A stretch of 64,000 bases of DNA from Phialocephala subalpina (taxonomy: Eukaryota; Ascomycota; Leotiomycetes; Helotiales; Mollisiaceae): positions 3,204,723 through 3,268,722 of the forward strand of contig FJOG01000003.1 of NCBI GenBank assembly GCA_900073065.1, written 5' to 3'. Shown piece by piece: positions 42,804-53,643 of the stretch (positions are counted from its first letter, which is position 1; each line of letters starts with the position of its first letter). The translations under genes and the position numbers were made by a program. The notes under the pieces were generated by a model. It ran no database searches. It saw nothing but the letters and a program-made list of their open reading frames with translations, and had not been told where the DNA came from.

Positions 42804-45158
42804 TCATTCCTCCTTCAAGTCCTTCGGAACCGGCTTCTTCCATCCCGTCCATCCTGGACGCCATCGTCCTGTCCAATTCTGCCAATGCTTTACCGCTAAC
42901 TTGTCCAATCTAACGAAATCACACTTGATCGAACGCACCACCATGTCATCGGGTAAAATAACTGGAACACCGGGTCCCGTCACCAATTGCCTGTACCCTT
43001 CCTCAAAGTACTCCTTTGGTGACTTCTCCCTGAAGCTTCCGTCCTCGTTCTGCTGTTTGGTTCCCCATCTTGGAAACCCTTCCTCTCCTTCTGGCGTCAT
43101 GTAGAACATAGCATCGATGTAGTCTTCTCGAAGCTTGACGATCTTCGGTTCCACCTCGGCGAACCAGAGCCTCAGCTTCTCTCTGCCCCTGATCTCCTCG
43201 GTGGTGAGTTGGCTTAGCGGTTGGACTTTCGGGTCGTCCCGGATGACGATCTCTCTTGCTGCTTCCTTCATGGCATTGCCTAGTGGATGGGGGAGACGCT
43301 GCTTGCAGTATTTGCACTGGCAGGTGATGCCTAATTTCTTCAAGTCCCGCTTTCTGTCCCAGTAATTTGATCCCTCCACCATGAATGATAAAGTGATTGC
43401 TTCCCCGGCCTTGATATCGCGACTGGCTGCAACTACCATACAACCCTTTTCAGTGAAGGCGTGCACGGCATTGGCGTCGCAGCTATGCTGTATGAGACCA
43501 GCTACCAGGTACATGTACAGGCCAGGTGGTTTGATGCCGAGGTTCCAAAATAACTGGTGCTGAAGCGCTTTTTGAGGGGCGTACATCTGCAGAATTCGCC
43601 GTCCTGGATGCAGCAACAGTGCTCTCGTAGGGCCATGAATTGAGCATGCTTTTCCGGATTGCTCGTCTTGAGCATGGCAATATATGACTCCTGTCGGAAC
43701 CAATGCTTCTCCTTGTGGTCTTCGATGCTGAGATCATTGCCGTCAGGCAAGTAATTCACTGCCACTTCTCTGAAAATTTCTTGGGAGTACTTTATGTCTT
43801 TCTTAGCGAAGATGGTGGGAATGACCCTCTTAGTCTCATCATACTTCCTGATTTCAATAAGGTCGTTGTCTCTGGTTGCTTGTATGTATTAGTCTTTGAG
43901 CAAATGCCATAGGAGAGGAATATCTTACCAACGGTCCACTCGCCGTTCTTCATGCCGACAAATGCTGAAAACACAGCTTGGAACAAGCTTAATGTAGCAT
44001 GACTCCTCTTTGCACTCGCTCTGAGTACCTTGCGATGTGCCAGATTCTCACTGTGAGATTGGGACCGCTCTTCGGAGTCTTCGCCATCCTCGAATACTCT
44101 CTTGGCAACAATCTTTCTCGTAAAGCATCTCAACTCCGCCGCCTTCTCAGCCTCCTTCTTCGCAGCTTGAGCAGCCTTCACTGGGTCATCGGCCAACTCC
44201 TGCTTCTTTCTCTTCTTCGCGTCTCTCTTTTTCTGATTCTTGTCATAGTTCTTTCCCTTTTGTGAGAACGACCTATCTCTCCAGAACTTACCGGCGCCGG
44301 CGGTAAAGGGTTGATCATCCTCCTTTGTAACAATGACATTTAGGGCCTCTGCAAAGCTCGAGATGTTGCGGCCTTCGAGTGCTTGAGCTCTTTCGGACCA
44401 TTTCTCAAGCAAAGGTCTCTGGTCGGCAACTTCAGAAATCGAGAGTCTGTTGGTGGGCATTAGCTTTAGCATCGATAATCGAGGCGGGGGAAGAGGTACC
44501 TTTCGAGGAGGGCGACGCTGTCTACAATGTGGTCATGAATGACGAAATCATGATTCTTCTTCTTCCTCTTCACCATGTCTTCCCCAGGGCGTTTCCAAGC
44601 ACCAGAGGTGCTGTGCGATGCGACAGGAAGAGTTGCCAGGATTCGAATCTCGTGGGTATTTTGGCGTATGACTGTTCGGCGGGCGCGCTTCTTATAGGCT
44701 CTCTCCTTTCGTCGTTGACCCCCTAACCGAGCCATCTTCGCGTTGCGTCCTGCGATTGATAGCTTCTCGTGTTTGTATACCTCGTGGAGTGTGTGTATGT
44801 TCTTCAGTTCTCTCCGAGTGATCATATTCTCCAGTTTCATGGCTTCACTAACCTCCGCTCTCCGAAGTTTCTTCTCCTCAGCCCTCTTCACCAGCTGCTT
44901 CGCCTTCTCAATCTCCTCTAGAGTCTTGTCGAAGAAAGTATACATAGATTTTGTGTCAATCTTGGTCCCAGTCTTGGTAATCGATGTAGCCATGAGCTGC
45001 GTTGGGGGGACAAATATCCAAGACTTGGAGGGCTGGTACGGCCCGAGGGAGTCCCAGATCTGCTTGGTGAATATGGGTGCCACGTGATCGACCCCCTTTC
45101 CAGGAGCCGGGCCATCTTGAATGTCCCGCGACATTTGAGGACTTCTGGATGCTACCAT
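42804..45158 (-). CDS. SET-domain protein with lysine-rich N-terminal extension; one-base frameshift
   Basis: Exons 45158-44500, 44446-43929 and 43869-42804. The introns are GTACCT...CAACAG (branch GCTAAT) and GTAAGA...CCAGAG, giving about 747 residues if one missing base is allowed. The N-terminal 230 residues are Lys/Arg-rich and coiled (KQLVKRAEEKKLRRAEVSEA, RKERAYKKRARR). The middle has DNDLIEIRKYDETKRVIPTI and a Cys-rich MYND-like stretch CCCIQDGEFCRC. The SET C-terminal half shows GLIQHSCDANAVHAF, IKAGEAITLSF and post-SET CQCKYCKQRL. At 43569-43573 the coding strand has five A where six would keep the frame; without it the product ends soon after the Cys-rich part. The gap in an A run could be a real mutation or a sequencing error. 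Predicted protein methyltransferase; substrate unknown. Confidence 0.75.
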
Positions 45159-45481
45159 GTCGCTAGTGTGTGTGTGTGTGTGAAAAAGCGCAAAAAATGC
45201 AGGACAGAAGGGGTGTTGCCAGCAAAGGGTGTTCAAAGGTAGTTGTAATTGGAAGGAAAGGTTGTGTGCGTTGACTTGGATTTTGTATTCCACTAGCGTT
45301 ATTTTGACGAAGTCGGTCTGGAATAACTCCTCCCACCGACACTACCTTCGGGTTTTGCCGTTGGAGACGAGCGAAAAGTTCAGATGGTTCACAGAGGTCC
45401 CGAGATTGGAGAGTCGATGGTGACGGTAATTTGATAATGGTCTATGTATATAGCTATTGTCGTCCTATTGTTGTCTTGCGC

Positions 45482-46953
45482 TCAGGGTTCGTAAGGGGAA
45501 TTTGCCCTTGATCCTGTCAGGGGCACACCTCCATTCTTGGTCACAAGAATTGGGTCTTCGAGTCTCACGCCAAAGCCAACATCTTTGTCTAGCTTCTTGG
45601 CTTGATTAGTGGTAACATAGATCCCCTATCTCAGTCAGTATCCTTTCTTTCAAAACCAAAACAAATACTTACTGGCTCATTAGTAACCACCTCTCCCACC
45701 TTCAGCTTCTCGTTATTTGCGCCATTGAGATATGGATGCTCGTGCATCTCCAGGCCAAGACCATGACCAAGTCGGTGCGTGTAGAACTCTCCAAGGCCAA
45801 CATCCGTGATGACCTTTCGAGATGCAGCATCGACGACAGAGCAGGTTTCGTTTATATTCATGTGCTCGACGGCAGCTGATTGCGCTGCGTGAACGGTCTT
45901 CCAGACATCCATAAGCTCCATGCTGACTTTAGACTTCGCAGGCAAAATCGTTCGAGTAACATCGCTGCCATAGTTGTGTAACTTCGATCCAATATCAATC
46001 AAGACAAACTCTCCATCCTTTAGCGTCTTTCCCGAAGACCCACCATGTGGGCTGGCAGCTTGATCTCCGAAGAGAACAATGGCCCAGTACCCCTTTCCGA
46101 CACCTGCCCTTGAGAACAAAGTGGAAGCTGCGTTGAATATTACTTCCTGGGTCATTCCGATTTGGATGGTTTTCTGCAGAGACCGGACAAGTTGGAGTGT
46201 AAACGCGTTAATGCCTCGAAGGATAGCTAGTTCAGCTTCTGTCTTGACGGAGCGGAGGGATTGAATGGTCTCGGACATTGGCACAACTTCCACTCCTGTT
46301 GCTTGAATACCGGCTGCTATCATGAAACGAACGTGTTCATCGAGCATGATCTTCCGATAGCTCGTTTCCCTCTTCAGCACTTCATAGGGCGACTCTTCCT
46401 CTCGCCACTCGATGACTTTCTTATCCTCGAATACCATGCTTAGGCCAGCGACGCGGTCAAGCTCGAATTTCGGTGCCAGGTACGAGAATTGGCCTTCTTT
46501 GTCGAGAATCATCAAGAAAGGACGTTCTGAAAGTTCGAATGATCCAGAGATGTTAGCATAGTAGCTCGAGGAAGCAGATGGTTCGGCAATGAAGGCATCA
46601 ACACCGGCTTCAGAGAGAGCAGCAACGAGCTTGGACTGCCTTTGCAGGAACTCATCACGAGTGATGGAAGGCACGTCGAGGAGGTGCACGTGCTCTTTGA
46701 GAACCTTCCAGGCACTATCCTCCAGTACTCGAGTTGAGCCATGCGAGTCCGAAGACATGACTTTTGGGATCATGAAGAGAACGAACAACATCATGACACC
46801 GGCAAAAGACAACAATGTCAGAATGGTTACTTCGGACACAATCTTCTGCCATTTTGGTGCTTTCCGACGTCTTTGCTCTTTAGTGTTTTTAGATGCAGTG
46901 ACTGGGAGCAGGAGGGGCTGGCGATCGTCCTTCTCAGATATGGATTGGTACAT
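45482..46953 (-). CDS. Membrane-anchored M24 metallopeptidase (Xaa-Pro dipeptidase/aminopeptidase-like)
   Basis: Exon 1 46953-45673 and exon 2 45625-45482 (47-nt intron GTAAGT...GAGATAG) give 474 residues. After a short basic N-terminus comes one membrane span, VTILTLLSFAGVMMLFVLFM, making a type II anchor. An N-terminal creatinase-like domain follows (SITRDEFLQRQSKLVAALSE), then the pita-bread catalytic domain. The metal ligands are visible: Asp in LIDIGS, Asp in GSDVTRTI, His in THRLGHGLGLEMHEHPY, Glu in NEPGIYV and Glu in RLEDPI. These enzymes remove N-terminal residues before proline or split Xaa-Pro dipeptides, using two Mn or Co ions. The anchor suggests action at the secretory or vacuolar membrane. 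The ATG at 46953 is the first in frame; upstream codons lack ATG. Confidence 0.92.
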
Positions 46954-49288
46954 TGTAGATGAATTTGTCTTGTTTGAATGCCGAGCTGTTCTGTGTTGTT
47001 CGGGCAAAAATCTGGTTGCTATGTCGTTCGGAAGGGTATGGTATGCAATGGGACCGGCGTCAATCAAGACAGAATCTTTAGAATATTGTCTAGCAGTATT
47101 TTAGCTTTCGAATTCGGAATTACAGTGGATTGATACTGACGAGCAGAAATCCAGGAGATGAGGTAGATGAAGGAAAGAGCTGCGATGTACCCGCGGCTAT
47201 CGTCGACCAAGGTGACTTCTGAGGAACGAGTTGGAGAACAACTGATCAGACCAGGATTTGCAAGGACGCTTCAAGATCTGCCGTGTATGCTATGCTCCAC
47301 ATAGAAACAAAGAAGATGCAGTGGGCAGATTTTGTTGTGGTCCTTGTAGCGTTGATGAAAGGCGTAGGAGAGTGGGGGTTGGTGAAGTGAGGTCGAGAGA
47401 CTAGCGTGCCAAGAAAGGCAGGAGCGATGCGCCGGGCCCCACCCCCATTGCATCACGTGAGACACGGGAAATTGGGGCCGACGTTTGTCGCAGGAGTTAT
47501 TGTTGCAGGAAGGGTCAAATAAGATTGCAAAGAAGTAAGATGTTCTGAAAATATTTTTTTGTTGAATTATGCTAGTCTACAAACTTGGTATATTCATCCT
47601 CCACACTTCCAACAACCCCCCGTCAACCATCCAATATCGCTACCAGCTTCCTCCTTCGGACACAGTCTTTTATACTTGAAGTTATTTCCATAATCAGAAA
47701 CTATGAAGTATTTTAATGGGAGTATTTAGACAAGTCATTGCACCTAACATCCTACATTTCTCGGAGCAGAATAGTTCAGCATCGAATTGTGCAAGCGCAC
47801 TACCCAACATACCTAGGCAACGCTTACTAGTGCTTGATGTATTCATCTCATGCTCTTTCAATCCCGAGCGAATCCCCCGAAGAATACTATGTACAATTTA
47901 GTCAGAAAGACTTCGCTCCGGACCAAGCAATATTTGAATTACAAATTGACCAGCAGATATCATAAGAATGCCAGCAAACATGACGCAGAAGAGTCGACTC
48001 AGCCATTGCTCGAAAATATCACGATCAAAGACTCGACCCAAATCCAATTTTCAACCTCGCCTTCACCCACTTGAAACCAATCTGAAGTAATCTCATGAAT
48101 TTATGCAGTTCTTGCACAAATCATGGAGATGGAGAGAAGCGATGCCTTTGCTACAGTCCTCAATTTTTCAGGCGAGGTGCGGAGCTCTTCGAGATGGACA
48201 GACTTGAAATTCAGGAGGTGTTGGGGAAGGGCAGTGGAAATGAAGTCTTTTTTAGGGTAAAGGACTAGAAATGCAATCTGCCAGCCAAGACTTTGATGGA
48301 GGGGTAAGAGATTTAGCTACAAGAGCTTAGTACGAAAGTTTCTGAAAATTATTTGCTAGGGCGTGTGGTTCGGGGAGAGGAAGACATCACAGCCGATGCC
48401 GTAGATGAGTGGCTCATATGTAAGGACATGCATTAGAACATTGGTGATACAGAAATAAGAGACATTCCGACATGACTAGGAAAAGGAGCGGAACAAAGAC
48501 GCGGATTTGAGTGAGAAGTATCATATCATCATATGTGCACCTCTCACCTGTTTCCATCCCAACCAAAAGGTCAAGCGATAGCAGACTTCGATTCTGAGAC
48601 CGATAATTTTCAGATGAATATGATGCTCTTGAAAGTGTGAGGCTGGCGAAGAATCCTGACTATCCAAAGCCTTGTGAGTCGTTTGGCAGCACACCGTTTC
48701 AAATCAAGCACAGTGCTCGAAATTGACTCTATAAAACGGTTCAGAGAAGGAGTTGTCATTCTAAGGAAGTCAGGCCGATGTTCAACAGTTCCAATGAGGA
48801 CTGAGAGCCAGGGATCGTACGTCACCTCGGACGATGTGCTAAAACAGTTGAGCTTTCGGACATCTGGAAAGAATATGTACCTCATAACCGAGATCAGAGC
48901 ATAGGATAGATAGGCGGATTGCAAAAAGTTGTTATCTTGAGAGCCAGAAGCAATTCGAATGTCATGACGAATCCCAACTTTAGGAGAAAGAATCGTCGCT
49001 TGGACAAACACTGGCTCTCTGCCATACTTGAAAGTCAACAGAAGAAAGGGATCGGAATACACTCGAGACTTCGATGAAACCATCCGGGGTTATTCGGAGT
49101 GAAGCACTGGAGATTCAAAACTGTGATATGCTAGCACGTGATTAGTAGGCTAAGTGCCCACAATGTCGCGTTCTTTCCTTGGAAGTCGCGTCTTGTCGTC
49201 TTGTTGCATTACTTTTCCTTCTCCAGACTACCTACAAACTCGCAGAAGCCTTTATTGCAGTCCTTCTAGAGCTTGTATTAATCCTAAT
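46954..49288. other. Intergenic with one weak open frame
   Basis: A 157-codon minus frame at 48610-49083 starts with an ATG (MVSSKSRVYSDPFLLLTFKY) and could be a small gene, but no family is recognised. The rest is AT-rich with short frames. Confidence 0.35.
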
Positions 49289-49313
49289 ACGCGTTAAACG
49301 CGTTACGACGCGT
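49289..49313. promoter_or_regulatory. Triple MCB box (ACGCGT) in the APSES-factor promoter
   Basis: Three perfect ACGCGT sites at 49289-49294, 49298-49303 and 49308-49313, spaced 9 and 10 bp, about one helical turn. The outer two lie in an inverted AATACGCGT...ACGCGTATT arrangement. ACGCGT is the MluI cell-cycle box bound by the Mbp1/Res APSES DNA-binding domain of MBF. The cluster lies about 240 bp before the start of a gene for such a factor. Confidence 0.7.
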
Positions 49314-49551
49314 ATTATTTTGCTGATTTATTAAGAAATTGGCGCCCATCCCGAAGCTTCAGATCCGAACTTGAACGCCTCGATTTTGAGCAACCAAACT
49401 AGCTACCCGTATCGGTCGAGAATTAACGCTTATCTCGAACCTTTTCGCACCTCTTCCTACTCAGTTTTAGCTCTCTTCGAACTCGAAGTTGAACGCTTCG
49501 GTATCGAGAAACCAGACCAACAACTACGGCGACGACGACGAGGACGGCAAG

Positions 49552-51724
49552 ATGGTCTCCAAGGCAGGCGGACCAGGGGTCTATTCAGCGACTTATTCCA
49601 ACGTAAATCTTCGCCTTTAAATCGGCTCGGGAGGTGGTGCTGACATTGAACAGATACCTGTCTATGAATACCAGTTTGGCGAAGGCTTGAAGGAGCATGG
49701 TACGCTCTCGCAACTCTCTCTCGGCTTCCGAGAACATATCCTAATCTCTGCGAATAGTTATGCGCCGTCGCGGCGACGATTGGATCAATGCGACACACAT
49801 CCTGAAAGCTGCTGGGTTCGACAAGCCTGCCCGAACAAGAATCCTCGAGCGAGAGGTACAAAAGGAGAAACACGAGAAGGTCCAAGGTGGCTATGGAAAA
49901 TACCAAGGTGGGATGAATTATGTACTATAACGAGGCGACGCTGATGTTTGAAGGCACCTGGGTTCCCCTCGAGCAAGGCGAAGCTCTAGCCCAACGAAAT
50001 AATGTCTACGAGAAGCTCCGCACAATCTTCGAATTCATCCCAGGCAACCTGAGCCCACCTCCTGCCCCGAAGCACACCACCGCCAAACCCAAGCTCCCGA
50101 AGAAGCCTGCGGTCCCAAAATGGGGAAACAGTGAGTTCTCAACAGACATCAGCGGAGCAGCCCTAACAGCATAGAACCAGTGGCCGCACCAGCTCGTGTG
50201 ATGGTAGATGACGACTACGACAATATCAGCGCACAATTGAACGACGATGAGAGCATGGCGGATGATGCGACTGTTGCCTCGGCTTCATTTATGGCAGAGG
50301 ACGACCGATACGATATGTCACAACAATCCACTGGCCATAGGAAGCGCAAGCGGGAGGAGCAGATTGAGAGCGCAACACAGCGAGACCATATGCTCTATTC
50401 CGACGAGCTTCTCGACTACTTCATGCTCTCGCACAACTCCGATCAAGTCCCCAAACCCGAACCACCTATAAACTTCCAGCCGAATTGGATCATCGATACG
50501 GACGGACATACAGCTATGCATTGGGCAGCTGCCATGGGCGATGTTGAGGTGATGAAGGAACTCAGAAGATTTGGTGCTGATTTGGCTGCGCAGAACTCCC
50601 GCGGCGAGACTCCTCTTATGCGTTCGGTGCTATTCACGAATTGTCAAGACAAGCAAACGATGCCAGCGGTGGTGAAGGAGTTGATGGGTACCATCGATTG
50701 CATTGACTTTTGTCAATCCACTGCCCTTCACCATGCCGCTGCTATGACTACAAGCCGGCAGAAGCATCGTTGCGCTCGGTATTACATCGATATCATCCTC
50801 AATAAGATGCAAGAGATCCTCGAACCAGATGCAGTCCAGCGGATCATTGACGCAAGAGATATCGAAGGGAACACCGCCATCCATATTGCCGCTAAGAACA
50901 ATGCACGTAAATGTGTTCGAGCTCTGATGGGTCGTGGAGCGAGAACCAACATTCCGAATGCCGACAAGGTTACTGCTGAGGAACTGATTCAAGATCTAAA
51001 TGAAAGCCGCAAGACGGAGCGCCATCCCCAGGCTTCATCTTCTCCATATGGCCCTGACTCTCGATCACTGTATGAGATGCCTGAAGAGCCTCACGCCCGA
51101 GCGGTACACCACATCTCTGAGGCTGCTATGTCAATCCAAGGGAGAATCGCACCTCTCATGCTTGAGAAATTCCAAGACCTGGCCAACTCCTTTGATGAAG
51201 AGCTTGTCGAGAAGGAGACTTCTGAGCGCGAAGCCAAGCGGATCTTACAGAGCACGGTTCAAGAGCTCGAGTCAGTCCGAACCCAGATTCTCGACATTAC
51301 CTTCGAAAAGGAGTCTCCTGATACTGCTCAACAAGGCAAAGAGCGACTGGCCCATGTGGAGGGAAAAGTCACATCTCTGATCGAGCAACAACAGAAGATG
51401 CAACTCTGGAACAGAGTCGAGCGAGAGCTGAGCAAGACAAATGGCCACATGATGCCAAACGAAGATGATGTTGGAGAGAGAGTCATGTTGGCAAAGATGC
51501 TAGCCGAGGAGCAAAACAAGCGTCAGAACATGGCCATCCAATACAGAGATGCATTGAGTATGGCTGGTGCTGGCGAGAAAGGCGAGCAGTACAGACGACT
51601 CATCTCGAAGTGTCTAGGCACAGAGGCAGACATGATGAACGAAAATCTCGATACGTTGCTCGAGCAGCTGCAAGAAGACCAACGAGGCCAGCAAGGGGAG
51701 ACGGTCATGCCTGATGAGGCCTGA
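49552..51724 (+). CDS. APSES transcription factor of the Mbp1/Res (MBF) type
   Basis: Five exons, 49552-49602, 49654-49699, 49758-49907, 49954-50130 and 50175-51724, give 657 residues; every join keeps phase. The N-terminal APSES/KilA-N domain (about 1-110) has [40 protein letters not shown] and [16 protein letters not shown], nearly the standard Mbp1/Res sequence. The middle has ankyrin repeats ([54 protein letters not shown]) at about 215-400. The C-terminus is coiled coil. Such proteins bind ACGCGT-type boxes and, with a Swi6-like partner, switch on G1/S genes. This is the nuclear DNA-binding subunit of MBF. The triple MCB box upstream suggests self-regulation. Confidence 0.94.
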
Positions 51725-52257
51725 TTTTCTTCATTTGTTCTTCTGCTGAATTTTGGTTTGCCTCAAATCCGTTTGGCAATCTCGGTGCAGCTTTCCAAGT
51801 CATCTGCTTGTTTGTGAGGAGATTTGGCCTTCTAATTTGACGGCGATTGTTATTTGTCAGACTATATTGTCTTCTTAGGCGTTTGGTGGGACGGCTTTAC
51901 GAATCTCACGTCACGGCGGCTTCATAGTATATGCGGCGTTAGACGTGTTCGGCGTCAGTGTAACATATGGGAAGGGGATGGATTACTTGGGTTTGTTTCG
52001 TTGATCGAATTGTACTTACTTCAGAGTTTGCTGGACTTTCTCGCGAGAAGCCTTCAGTCAATAGGCTGGGTGCTGGCTGTGGGGATTCTGACTCCCGAGG
52101 GCCTTTGCCATCATCTCCATGATGGTGACTATCAGGTCCGAACAGATGAATCTAACTCTTTACCAATTACTCTTCTCTTATATGATCTAGATTCCGTAGC
52201 GCCTTGAGAGGGCAAGTGCTCTCTCTCGATTTGTTCAGCTCACGATTCTCCGCAACA
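51725..52257. other. Intergenic between tandem plus-strand genes
   Basis: 3' region of the APSES gene and leader of the next gene. No coding frame recognised. Confidence 0.4.
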
Positions 52258-53262
52258 ATGGCTGAACCACGACAGTTCTTGTATATCTGGAAATGTGTTC
52301 CCGAGTTCTTCAAAGCAATCGACGAGTTCATGGAAGGAAAATCCATTGAAGATCATCGTCAGATCATGGAAATGTATAACAAACAATGCTTTCCAGATAT
52401 GTACGAGGATCTTGATCCAGATGCTGTCCAATTGGGACGTTGGGATATACCGTGGGAAGTTTCAAGGAGGGTGCATTTTGAAAAAGTGGATGGGAAGCAT
52501 AGGATCGTGGATATTCCGCCGACCAAGACTCAGCAAGCACAAGCTTCCGGATGCAAACCAGCAGAAGCTCCACAAGCCGCGCAGCTTCCATGCGAGTTCA
52601 TTTTCGTTCCTCACCCACTTGCCTCTTTGCCAGGTTCAAACCTGAGTTCTGGACCAGCCGACTCACAAGATTCGAATAACGTCCCTAGGGACGTAATTGG
52701 CAAACTCTTCCGTTATGGGGACAAGTGGGCTCTTTACGTTACGGAGTTGCACCTCGAGGCGGGAAATGACGATAGGGGAGCGTGGGTATTCGAAGAACGA
52801 CATGGTGTACTTGAACCTGAAGAGAAAGGTGTTGTGTTTACCTTGAGACGCTGCACCCCAATGGAGGTTCTGAGCAGGGAGGAATTGAGGGAAAGGGCCG
52901 AGTGCAAGAAAGAGTCAGTCGCAAGAGATGAGTTAGGCGGAGAGGGAAAGGCACAAACCGTGCCTGAGCGGGATGACTTGCATGAAGGGCAAGGGAATGA
53001 TAAAGTAGATGCAAGGGAAGATGCTTGCGATGAAAATTCTAGTGAGCATACAGGGAAAGGGGAGGGACATAGCGAAGGATGCTATCAGGTAAAGAGCGAT
53101 CTGGCCGAGGAAGAAGAGTGGAAGGTCAAACAAAGCAGGCGCAAAATTTGTTTGATCGGAGGCGGAGTTGGTAGTCCTTTGTTGATGATGTCTACAACTG
53201 AAAAAGCAGTTATCAGTTACAAAACACTTCAAGAATATTGGTTGGATAAGTATTGGGACTGA
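52258..53262 (+). CDS. Uncharacterised acidic protein
   Basis: A single frame of 334 residues from the ATG at 52258 (MAEPRQFLYIWKCVPEFFKA), in good context (CAACAATGG). The first 215 residues look globular (PDAVQLGRWDIPWEVSRRVH, GKLFRYGDKWALYVTELHLE, GVVFTLRRCTPMEVL). The next 90 are Glu/Lys/Asp/Gly-rich and disordered. The last 45 are again ordered (KICLIGGGVGSPLLMMSTTE, LQEYWLDKYWD). I recognise no family. Its last 121 coding bases lie in the first copy of an exact 250-bp tandem duplication, so a second copy of the C-terminal codons follows at 53392-53512 with no start. Confidence 0.6.
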   Translation: MAEPRQFLYIWKCVPEFFKAIDEFMEGKSIEDHRQIMEMYNKQCFPDMYEDLDPDAVQLGRWDIPWEVSRRVHFEKVDGKHRIVDIPPTKTQQAQASGCKPAEAPQAAQLPCEFIFVPHPLASLPGSNLSSGPADSQDSNNVPRDVIGKLFRYGDKWALYVTELHLEAGNDDRGAWVFEERHGVLEPEEKGVVFTLRRCTPMEVLSREELRERAECKKESVARDELGGEGKAQTVPERDDLHEGQGNDKVDAREDACDENSSEHTGKGEGHSEGCYQVKSDLAEEEEWKVKQSRRKICLIGGGVGSPLLMMSTTEKAVISYKTLQEYWLDKYWD

Positions 53263-53643
53263 TGCGGAGGATCAGCGCAGTAGTTTAAGGAGGGGAAGAG
53301 TACTCCGGCCTAGCATAAAATGTAACTTTCAACAAGTCTACCCCTACCAATCAATCCCATTAGTCCCCTTTTCAGCAATGATTCCCTCGACCAAAATTTG
53401 TTTGATCGGAGGCGGAGTTGGTAGTCCTTTGTTGATGATGTCTACAACTGAAAAAGCAGTTATCAGTTACAAAACACTTCAAGAATATTGGTTGGATAAG
53501 TATTGGGACTGATGCGGAGGATCAGCGCAGTAGTTTAAGGAGGGGAAGAGTACTCCGGCCTAGCATAAAATGTAACTTTCAACAAGTCTACCCCTACCAA
53601 TCAATCCCATTAGTCCCCTTTTCAGCAATGATTCCCTCGACCA
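53142..53643. repeat. Exact 250-bp tandem duplication
   Basis: 53142-53391 and 53392-53641 are identical by eye, line for line. The unit holds the last 121 coding bases of the acidic-protein gene and 129 bases after it. The copy-to-copy junction and the right edge share CCAA (CCAAAATTTG against CCAATTCC), which suggests slip or end joining at microhomology. The right edge touches the broken end of the nitrite reductase gene, whose stop codon (53560) falls inside the second copy. Confidence 0.93.
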
